Part shown: positions 45,331-54,506 of the stretch, in pieces
Numbering within the stretch: the stretch's first letter is position 1
How the letters are laid out: each line of letters starts with the position of its first letter
Origin: Ilyonectria destructans
Lineage: Eukaryota; Ascomycota; Sordariomycetes; Hypocreales; Nectriaceae
NCBI GenBank assembly: GCA_020740775.1
Contig: JAHEWK010000005.1
Coordinates: 124,001-188,000 of the forward strand
DNA: 64,000 nucleotides
Direction of reading: 5' to 3'
Notes under the pieces: generated by a model
The model's input: only the letters and a program-made list of their open reading frames with translations
Databases searched by the model: none
What the model was told of the DNA's origin: nothing
Translations under genes and position numbers: made by a program

Positions 45331-47793
45331 ATGAAGTCGACACGAGCCAAATACCGAAAAACAAAGACACCGGCATGCTATTCTTGCCATAAGCGCAAGG
45401 TTCGGTGCGATGGCACGCCAGGGATGATCTGCACCAAGTGTGTGCTCGATGGATTCGAATGTAATCTGTCAAACCTTTCCAGGTACGGCCGTCTTGAATT
45501 TTCATGCGTATAACTGAAAATTCTCAACAAATGGCAGGGTTCCCATCACCTCAGAGCCGGGGAATGAAGATGTACTACCAAAACAGATCACAGTTGAGCG
45601 TCAAGACTGTGAGAGAACGCTTGCACGACGAAACGTTGAGTTAAACCCAGGTCTTGCTCTAAACGCATCTCGTCAGGCGCCAATTGTGGATGAACGTCCC
45701 GAAGCACCCAGGTCTGATGTATTTGACCAACTATGGGATCACTTCACTTGCGACAATGATGCCATGTCACTTATCCTTCAACAAGGTCCCGCCTCACTCG
45801 GCCGGCAAATCTCCCCACACAGCCTAGGTCAGTCATCAGAAAGGCCATAAGATTCAGTTTGATAATTCTTCCCAAAGTGCAATACCAACAGCCATCTGAG
45901 TTTTTCGAGAGCATCCATGCCCAAAGATTACCGGCCAGGCAGAATCCACACGGTAAGTGGGTGTCATTTCGATCTTACCCATTCATCCAAGCCGATGGGC
46001 TTATGGGTCTCGACGGAGTTGATCATGCCTTTCTCAGTCGGCATGGCTGCTTCTTGCTCCCTTCTAGACCCGCCTTGGATGGATTTATGAAGGAGTACTT
46101 TTTGCATGTTCATCCAATGCTCCCTGTAATCGACGAATCAGGCTTTTGGGGAATGTATTCGGGATTAGCCGAGAAACCGAGCAGCTCATTAATGTCCCTA
46201 TTCACATTCCAAGCTATGCTGGCGGCATCTTCTACCGTGAGTTTAGTCTGTCAACTTATCCCCCTTAGTACAGTGCCATATATGTGGAGGTCATTTATGA
46301 CGCTAGGCACCCTTCTACGATCAACTAATACAGAATGACAGGTCATGCCACTCGAGGTTTTGCGAGACTGCGGCTTCACCGATTATCGAGATGCTCGTTC
46401 GATTTTCTGCCGGCGAGCAAAGGTGAGTGAGATGCCATAACAGTCGCTGACGCCGAATTAACTGGTGTGGTCATAGATCCTGTTTGATATGCAAACTGAA
46501 GAATGCCCAGTGGCAACAGTGCAGGGGTGTCTGTTACTTTCCCTGAGCAGCCGCCACGATGATCGACGACAAGGGAACAGTGTTTGGCTTCGTCTGGCGA
46601 TCCATAGTGCCCAGATGCACAGACTAAATCTCAACCAGACCGTCGGTGATTTTCCCCCACGCCTTTCCCAAAGACTATGGTGGTGTTGCGTCATACGAGA
46701 TCGACTCATGTCATTAATGTCGAGGCGTCCAATGCAGATCGCACCAGACGTGTTTGACACTTCCATCGCTGGAAAGTTGACAGTTGAAAGCTTTAATGAT
46801 ATCACTCGCCCAACGAGATTCCAAGAGAACACCAAACGAAAGCTGGAGGAACTGTTTTTAATGCAGGTTCAACTTACTCATGCGCTGTCTGACTTGATCA
46901 CCATAGCCTACCCTGCAACGGGTCTTCTAGGACCTCAGGCTCACAGTCTTCGCGAATATTTTGAAATGATGGATCGAATTCATGCTTCGAGGGACGATTT
47001 AGATGCTTGGCTGGGTGAACTAGAGGCGAAACAGAGCCCAGAAGCAGACGATCATGGAACACACGAGCCTATTTTATTGTTTTACAACGTGCTCATGATG
47101 TCTTATCAGTAAGTCGCTATCTCACAACAGTGTATCCCTTACCCTACCCTGTACTAATCCAGGACAAGTGCTGCACAAATTGCTCTACACCATTGCGAGA
47201 TTCAGATGCCATTGTTTAATCCCGGACTGATAAATTCAATGATCTTGGACATGCTATTCCAAGCACGGGAAAGCATTCATGACAACAGTCTTTCTCTGTG
47301 TCGGATCACCGACAACATGGTCTCATCTGGGCTAATCGGGAAGTTACCTGTTCTAGCGTATGCATCCAAACGATTCCTGCGTTAATTTCATCCTACTAAC
47401 ACTCATAGGCCGGCATTTTTAGTCCTGCCGTTTCTTTTGATGCAACAGTGCACTAAGCCGTCACCTTCTAACATGCCTCACAATGATCTGGTGAAATTCC
47501 AGAGAAGCTTGATTGTGTCTATGGATCTATACAAGAGAAAATGGGCAGGAATCGAAAACATATTGGAAGGCGTGGAGAAGCTTGCGCCCACAATGGTTCA
47601 AGCTTTCCCAAAACAGCTGGATCAGCCTCGTCCAAGGGATCACGCCAAGAGTCCTTCTGGGGTATTTATGCAACAACATCTACTATATCTGCGAGCAACA
47701 GTGCCACTGAACTTTCTAATAGCGAAGGGTATGTACACTGGTAATGAGCAACTTCCCGAGCGTCTCCGAGGTGTTCCGTCCAGTTGCAAATGA
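45331..47793 (+). CDS. Zn2Cys6 transcription factor 2
   Basis: Seven exons (45331-45482, 45538-45827, 45878-46236, 46342-46422, 46477-47108, 47163-47357, 47409-47793) give 697 residues. The zinc cluster is near the N-terminus with the C-x2-C-x6-C-x8-C-x2-C-x6-C spacing (CYSCHKRKVRCD). The fungal-specific domain follows (YFLHVHPMLPVIDESGFW, ILFDMQTEE, SQRLWWCCVIRDR). Exons of 81 and 632 nt and sequence pattern match factor 1, so it arose by duplication. It lacks ~180 residues at the C-terminus relative to factor 1. A GTATGT at the codons after LIAKG could be a donor, leading to an end near 47911, but the unspliced end LPERLRG aligns with LMLRG of factor 1 and is preferred. Confidence 0.85.
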
Positions 47794-48095
47794 ACCCACA
47801 GGAGCAATCGTGTCTGGTATTTGGAAGCGAAGAGGGAGTGAAATGGCTTTGTGGCTCAAATTATTTACAGTTCAATGTGGGCCACATATTTCCAGAGTAG
47901 AGCGACTTTAAAGTATTTATATCCCAGCTCCGTCATCTCGAGAAATGTTCTTAAATTACACAGAGTCGAATGTTATAATCAGCAGGAGGTTGACATTGTC
48001 TCATTTGCCAGAAAGTATTGATTGCAGCTGTGGTGGATTCAATCTCTGAACACTAGATCCTGAGATACAGGGACGGGGCATACATGATATAGAGC

Positions 48096-48896
48096 TCAAA
48101 GCCTCTCCAAGGCTCGGCTTTTCTTTGCCTTTATCTTTTCCAACCCTTCCTTGATCATTCGGGTAAATTGATTTCGTTGAACTAGATCGGACGTTACGCG
48201 AAGCTCGTAGGCAGTGGCTCCCACATGGTCCATGTTGTTCGACCGCAGTGCCACCTCCTTGAGGACCGTAGTCATCTCGGATCCCGCCTCGGCGATGTTC
48301 TTGGCTAGTTTCAAAGCAGTAGCTCTGACCTGTCCAATAGAAGCGAGCTCGTCGACAAGACCTACTCGATATGCCTCCTCAGCTGAAATAGGATCTCCAG
48401 TAAATAGCATCCTTCGAGCCCTCTGCGCACCAACCTTCCGCACCATTCCATGATAGAAGCCGTTCATAGCGTATTTGACTTGCGTCGACCCAAACCGCGC
48501 ATTCTTTGATGCGACAGTTATGTCACACATATTTGCAAGATCCATTCCATAACCGGGAGCTGTACCGGCGACAGCAGCGATAGTAGGCTTTCGATAATCG
48601 TAGATGGCTATCATGAGTTTGTAGGCAAGGTCAACGAACTTGGTGCGTTCATTGCCGTTCTTGTCTGTTCCCTGGAGAACATCAAGGGCCCATCCGGAAC
48701 AAAAGTACTCTTCATTCCCCACGAATAGTACGGCAGCCACCTTGTCGTCTTCCGCCCAAAGCTCCAGCGCTCTTATAATCTCGTAGTGGAGTTCCCAACC
48801 GAGTGCATTTTTCTTCTCGGGGTGATTCAGCTGGATAATCCCAACTGCATCCTCGATAGAAAGTATTAAATATTTGAAGTTGGTCGAGTCCGTCAT
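48096..48896 (-). CDS. Crotonase-superfamily protein 2 (enoyl-CoA hydratase/isomerase)
   Basis: A single exon; the ATG at 48896 (MTDSTNF) gives 266 residues, as in crotonase 1. The frame stays open upstream to 49040, but those codons lack family character. Key regions are NEEYFCSGWALDVL, KPTIAAVAGTAPGYGMDLA and RARRMLFTGDPISAEEAYRVGLVDEL. As in crotonase 1, the two positions that are catalytic Glu in classical hydratases read Asp (GYGMD) and Gln (STQVK) by eye. It is convergent with factor 2, repeating the factor 1/crotonase 1 arrangement. The C-terminus ERL does not fit PTS1. It appears to be the last gene of the cluster. Confidence 0.87.
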   Translation of the reverse strand: MTDSTNFKYLILSIEDAVGIIQLNHPEKKNALGWELHYEIIRALELWAEDDKVAAVLFVGNEEYFCSGWALDVLQGTDKNGNERTKFVDLAYKLMIAIYDYRKPTIAAVAGTAPGYGMDLANMCDITVASKNARFGSTQVKYAMNGFYHGMVRKVGAQRARRMLFTGDPISAEEAYRVGLVDELASIGQVRATALKLAKNIAEAGSEMTTVLKEVALRSNNMDHVGATAYELRVTSDLVQRNQFTRMIKEGLEKIKAKKSRALERL

Positions 48897-50215
48897 CTTT
48901 TTTAGTGATAAAGGTAGAGGATGATATTGAAGCTGATGTCCATGATCCGTGTCAATCAACAGCGATTGAGCCCCGCTATAAATCAAGCTGTCGCGATGTC
49001 CATGACCCGACGCTTCCAGCAGGAGTGCACCATTGACCATTACGTTGTACTATGCTCAGTATCTGTATGTACCGGTACATTACACTCTCTAGAGTACAAG
49101 ATTATCCCCTCTTCTCACTTCTACCTCCAAAGTCAACCCGATTGCCGAGGTAGATGTGGGTCCAAGTGCACGAGTGTGTCGCACGCCGCGGCTTTCTTCA
49201 TGATTGGCCCCCATTGAATTCAAGGTCTGTGTGGAGAAGCCGAGTGAGATGCAAGGCAAGCATTACATCATGTTGTCCGGTCTTGACGCGGTCGCTGGCG
49301 AAATGTGGCTAGGTGGGTCGTAGCATATCCATTGTGCATGTTCTCTCAATGTGTGTAAATTGCCAAGAAGCCTGGGTGGTCGACCGTCGAGATCAGATGC
49401 GGGATGATTAGCATCTGCATGTACTTCTTGCTTTCCGTGCTAATTTCCGACACTCGCACGAAATTGATGACATCTGGAGTTCTTACTCAGATGAATCGTC
49501 TACAATATCTGCATGGTTCGGTTTGTGAGGTCGCTTCGTGTCCATGAGATCAATGTAAACTCCAAGACGTAGGGAAGTTCGGATTATAGTCTACAGCCAC
49601 CGAGGTACGCCTCGAACTGTTCCTTGCCCACCAACAGTTCTCAATTGGGGCTTTCCTAACATAACCAACAGGTAGGGTTCAGCCTCCAACAGCTCAGCTG
49701 ACGTACCTGAACGAGTCAACCAGATGCCCTGCCCCTGCCGAGCTCTGAAGCAAGAGCGGAGTTCCTCGGCTAGAGTTTTATTCCCAAGGATCACTTTCCC
49801 AATGTGACTTGCGGGCAGTGTCTCACGCCGGAATTTACCCCTCAAGTAATTGCTCATATGATGCGGGGAGTCCCACACGGGCGAAAGACTGACAGGCGCC
49901 GGGCATTTCGGCGAAGTTGGTGTCACCGTGTCTGTGCCTCGGTCATGTTGCCTGGTATTGAAGACTGCTCGACATTGAATGTTATTCGACCCTCAGCGTA
50001 TATCGAGTTAGCGAAATTGCCCGTTCTTGTCTGGATAGTGGGTATGTTGCCATCGCCAAGCTTTCAAACTTCGGATACGGCAGCAGCACTATAACCGAAA
50101 TACTCAATCTTTACCTAGCTTTATTAGACTAAAGGATTCTACATATATCTTGATCTGTCGTATTAAAATAAATAATATACTAACTATAGTATACCTCGTT
50201 CATAGTGTCTCGCAA
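48897..50215. other. Intergenic at the right border of the cluster
   Basis: 1.3 kb; AT-rich at ~50095-50200. No recognisable gene: short open frames on both strands lack motifs. It separates the catabolic cluster from unrelated genes. Confidence 0.5.
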
Positions 50216-51031
50216 TTACCTAGGTCGCCTCCTCCCCTCAGAGCCAATGTACACCGGTTGTTTTTTTGGATACCGTTCTATACCAATTGAACTGAGTATC
50301 TCCACAATCTCGTCCATCTGGCGCTTTTCATCCTCCGTTGCAGTAGCTGTGGTAGGATGGCTCATGTCGGCCTGCCATACAAGAACCTGCTGCGTCACCT
50401 CGGCGAGAATGGCATCGCTCTCGTGCATTATCTTATTACGTTCAGCTGCCGTGCGCTCACGCGAGTTCTGCATCGACCAGAGCTTCAAGTCCAAGCCATA
50501 CATCTTCCTGAATAGGGCTCCTGCGTTCTCGATATCGTCTGTGCTGATGCCCTCGATGCTGATGTCCTTTTCACCAACCTCGAGCATCGACTTGTCGCAG
50601 TCGTAGTAAAAGTATTGGAGCTTATGGCGGAAATCAGCCGCCTTGACGAACCCGTCATCAAAAGTCGTGAGCGCCGTAACGCTGGTGCCCTGGCTGGCAG
50701 CATCGGATGGTTTCAAGTTCTGGCTGCTGCGTGGGCTGAGGATCTCTGAACGGTTGACGTACAGCCAAAGCAGAGCCCACAGGATGACGATGCCGGCTAC
50801 TAGGCCAAAGATGATTTTTTCTATGTGGCGGGACCCGACCGTTGTTTTCGAGGCATTCTGGATCACGATGGAGTCAGACGGGAAGTCGTAGGTGTCATTG
50901 AGGTGACCCGGGATGGCCACGAGGGTGGCGGGAAGGAAGCCGACGCCCCATTCCGCCGTGCTGAGGTTCATCAGTTGAACCCATTTTGTGGTGTTTCGTG
51001 TGTAGTAGTTTAACCCTTGCCACGACTCCAT
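50216..51031 (-). CDS. Single-pass membrane protein of unknown function
   Basis: A single exon of 271 residues. Residues ~1-70 are polar with Asn-x-Ser/Thr sites. One strongly hydrophobic segment (IIFGLVAGIVILWALLWLYV, about 72-91) is followed by a polar, charged domain of ~180 residues with YFYYDCDK and several Glu/Lys-rich helices. No signal peptide is evident, so it may be a signal-anchor protein with the C-terminal part in the cytosol; topology is inferred. I do not recognise a family. It is next to the HSP70-like gene on the same strand and is not obviously part of the catabolic cluster. Confidence 0.7.
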   Translation of the reverse strand: MESWQGLNYYTRNTTKWVQLMNLSTAEWGVGFLPATLVAIPGHLNDTYDFPSDSIVIQNASKTTVGSRHIEKIIFGLVAGIVILWALLWLYVNRSEILSPRSSQNLKPSDAASQGTSVTALTTFDDGFVKAADFRHKLQYFYYDCDKSMLEVGEKDISIEGISTDDIENAGALFRKMYGLDLKLWSMQNSRERTAAERNKIMHESDAILAEVTQQVLVWQADMSHPTTATATEDEKRQMDEIVEILSSIGIERYPKKQPVYIGSEGRRRPR

Positions 51032-51561
51032 TTTGTTGTTGGTTCGGGAGGTGGATGAGGGTAGGACGGGCCTTAGATGACGCAGTCGTGAAGAAAGAAG
51101 ATGAGAGATAAGGCGGGTGTGTGCGAGCCGCGACAGTATTGCAAATGCGGGCTAGAGAAGCCCGGACAAGTCAAACTTGTGCAGAACAGGCGGGGGAGAT
51201 ACAGCCGTGTTCAAGATCGGCTTCCTCCTTTCAATCGCAAGGCGCATTTCCAATGCACGGCGTCAATAGTGTCATGTATTCGTACGCTAGAACCTGTTGA
51301 GGACTGTGCTGAAAAAAAGTAAGTTAAGTCTAACTATTGAGCTGAAAGTAGAAAAATAAGCGGCTGTTTGAGCCGCTCGCCAAAATGAGTGGCTTTCTAT
51401 CGAACCAACAGCCATCAACCAAGTTGCAGATGCGGTTCCACTTTCACAGCCTTATTCGGTAGTTGGTCGCGGTCAGACAGTGTACAAGTTGTGACTTTTA
51501 GAATATACGACATGCAATCCAATCAAGCCCCGGTTCAAAGCCACAAGATAACCATTTCCTC
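51032..51561. other. Intergenic, no gene recognised
   Basis: 530 bp between two minus-strand genes; nothing recognised. Confidence 0.5.
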
Positions 51562-54010
51562 TCACTGACCAGGGTCGGCAAAAGAAACGCCATGAACGGC
51601 AAGGCGAGTCCCAGCCGCTCCGGTTTGCCCCATGAAATCCTGCGTCCCTCCAGTCAGAAGCTCGAAATTAACGCCCCGCTGGTTGACGGCGACATCTAGC
51701 TGCATTTCCACTTGAAAATACGTTTGGTCGGTGACGCGGGTCGGGGATACCTTGGCCAGGTCAAAATCTAGGTCTACGGTCCGCCGTCGGCCTAGAAATT
51801 GTGTCAGCGACTGCCCATGGTGGATGTAGCGAAGCAACTTACCGCTAGTCATATCTTCCAAATGATTTCGTAGCTCAGTACCACTTCTAGTCTCGTCGAA
51901 GACCAGTTTCAGGCTCCCAGCTCTGTTGCCATTTCGACTGAGCTTCTTGATGATGGACTGCGTGACCTGTATGCCCTCGTCCGGCGTGATGAGGTCTCCT
52001 TGTGCCACTAGCCACTTGATGCTGTCTTTTGCTCTCGTCACGCCATCAAAACCGTCGACGTACTTCTGGCCCTGCTGGTGATTGTACTCGGTCCATCGCT
52101 CGGCGAGAACAACTCCAATGTGATATGGGCACTCTTTGCTTGGAGCCGGCGGTGTGCAACCAAGCCCAAGTCCCATAAGGACACCGCCTTGGGCGACTGC
52201 AGACCAACTACAATCTTCTGTCAGGGTGTACTTGAATGAGGAGAGGCTTCTGAACTCACCTGTCTGCCCCTCGGACCAAGTTGAACCTCCACCCGCGGGC
52301 GAGGGCCCGAAGGCGGTTGTATAGATACGGACTCCGGGAGAATCCACCGGAAAGGAATATTGACTAGACACCTATCAGTTAGGGATGCCAGACGGAGACG
52401 GCCCTGAAATTCGCCTCACCTTGACTCGCAGGTTAAGTTGATCGACTTGGGTAAGCTGCTGCGTGATGAGTTCAATGGTTCCATCGACCGACTTTGTGAA
52501 CATTGTCATAAGATCCGCACTACGACAGGTATTAATAGGCATGGAAAGAATCTGACCTGGATGTTGTGCCACGTACCTAGAAATGTGTAACTGTCCATCC
52601 TGAATTCCTCGCGACGGATCGTTTTCTTCGCCAACGCCCTCGATCAGATCTAGCACATCACCGACCTCCGGTTGGCCCCGACCTGGAGGACCTTGAAAGG
52701 CGTGCTTGATCTCCTGGAATCTGTTAAGAAGAGTCTGGAGCCGCCGGCTGAGAACAACATGAGCTCCTGGGCCATGTCGTTCATGTTCGGGTGCGCCAGA
52801 GCTGCTGAGGAGGTGATAGTCTTGCCCAAGTCTGTCTTTGAGAAATTCCAGAAACGCATCGTCAATGCGTGAGGCACCGCATTTGCGACCTGGACCAGTA
52901 TTTGTAAGTTGGGGTTGAGATGCCGTTTATTGGAGGAGGGTGCGAGCACTCACCACAAACGTCCGTGATCTTCTTGACTTCAAACGTTGGTTCTACTTGT
53001 TCAACAAGATACGAGACCAAGTCCTTTGCATGTTAGCATCACTCCATAATTTTCACTGCGATAGAGACGTGGACATACGACTGTACCGCCGCCAGCGTCA
53101 ACAACGATGAAGCATTCCCCCTAGCAAGCCGCATTTAGTTTTGAAGTTTTGTTTTGAGTCGGCTGCAACGACAATTGGCATACCCTTTTGAGCCGAGCTA
53201 TGCCCTCGTCTTGACCAGATCTCATAGTAAACTGAGCACACGCTTCGGGCTCCGTCGCAAGACGCGTAACACCTTCATTCTCCAAGGCCTCGGGGAATTC
53301 ACGTCGAAAGGCTTCATTGACAGCTCTAAACGTGAGGTTTCGGGCCCTGTGGTCCCATTCCTAAACGCACGAAGTTAGCCCCCTCGTTCACGAGTGGTTG
53401 CATTGGAGAACGAGTACCGCGGGGTGCGTGATGACTAGATCGATGGGGAACTCCAATAGTGTTCGTGCGTCCCTCTTGTTCTCAATGTCCTGGCGCACGG
53501 CGCTCGCAACTTGACTGAGATAGTCTGTGACAACATCGGAAGCGCTTTTCGTCAGATGGCGTGGGATCTGACCCTGCAGGACGTTGGTCTTGCCGAAGTG
53601 CAGCTGGTGAGCCTCTGCGATGGTGCGTTTCAAGGCGATGAGAGCATCAAGTCGGCTGGGGGCTTCAAGCTCCAGCTTCGACCATCGGATCACATAGGCG
53701 TTGTCGCCAATATCGTAGCCCCAGAGCTCGCCGCCATCCGCTGACCGTGAGTATGTGTACAGTGACGGGACTTTGGACTCTATGACTCGCCCCCAATTGT
53801 TGACGACATTTACATCGGCAAGCGTTGGAGCCTGTCCAGTTGTCAAGGCCCAAGCAACGCCTGAAAGATGCTGCGCGTTAGCAAGCCTCAATTTTCTCTA
53901 GGGACGAGGTCCCAATCCGCGTACTCACCAGAATATGTTGTGCCGTAGTCGAAACAAATGACGAATCGCAGCTCCTGTTCCCACTGACGAAGAAGACGTT
54001 GATGCGACAT
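51562..54010 (-). CDS. HSP70-like ATPase (fungal HSPA12-type)
   Basis: Ten exons (54010-53929, 53860-53418, 53360-53184, 53121-53089, 53023-52954, 52889-52577, 52519-52420, 52363-52260, 52207-51843, 51791-51562) give 638 residues. The actin/HSP70 ATPase motifs are rebuilt by splicing: phosphate-1 CFDYGTTYSGVAWAL, THPAEW, FIVVDAGGGTVDL for phosphate-2 (split over a 33-nt micro-exon), and the adenosine motif IFLSGGFSRSPYL. A DSWSAVAQGGVLMGL block follows. The substrate-binding half of classical HSP70 is not recognisable. Fungi hold many such divergent HSP70-like proteins of unknown role, often as variable families. It is not expected to take part in the catabolic pathway. Confidence 0.85.
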
Positions 54011-54506
54011 CGAGGCACGAGGTGAGGGAGAAGCACAGTAACAAAGTCACGGAGGGACGAGCCTTGGAGAATGAATCTTGAGATGCAGTACTTGGGATTT
54101 ATGGGCATAAAACAGCTACAACGTCACCTGCAGCCGGCCACAGGGAGCGGTGCGCGGATTGATAGTGAGGGCGTGGGCCGAGGAATTTCGCTGCTTATCT
54201 CGAACGTGCCGCAATCCAATTCAGGCGGGCTGTCAACCTAGTCAAGGTGGCGCTGAGCTGAACAAAGATGAAAAAGGCAACTACGGGCGCATGTATTTGG
54301 ACCGGGGTGCAAGAGTCCAGATTGCGGTCCACGCCTTCGCCACTCCACAGCCTGATTTGAAGCTCCAGGTTTGTTGGACACAATTCAGCGCTTCCGGAAT
54401 TTGACAAGACGCACTTCTTGGGATTGTTCCGTTGACCGTCGAAGGTAGATTTAGTTTCCTCTATTACGCACATTACTGTGTCTATCCTCGTCCCTTGTTC
54501 GCCGCC
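54011..54506. promoter_or_regulatory. Shared divergent upstream region
   Basis: 496 bp between the HSP70-like and coiled-coil genes. No motif stood out; open frames are short. Confidence 0.3.

Noticed and set aside
45950..45992. Possible short intron in transcription factor 2 exon 3
   Set aside because: It would be only ~39 nt, below the range of other introns here, and the frame is open without it.
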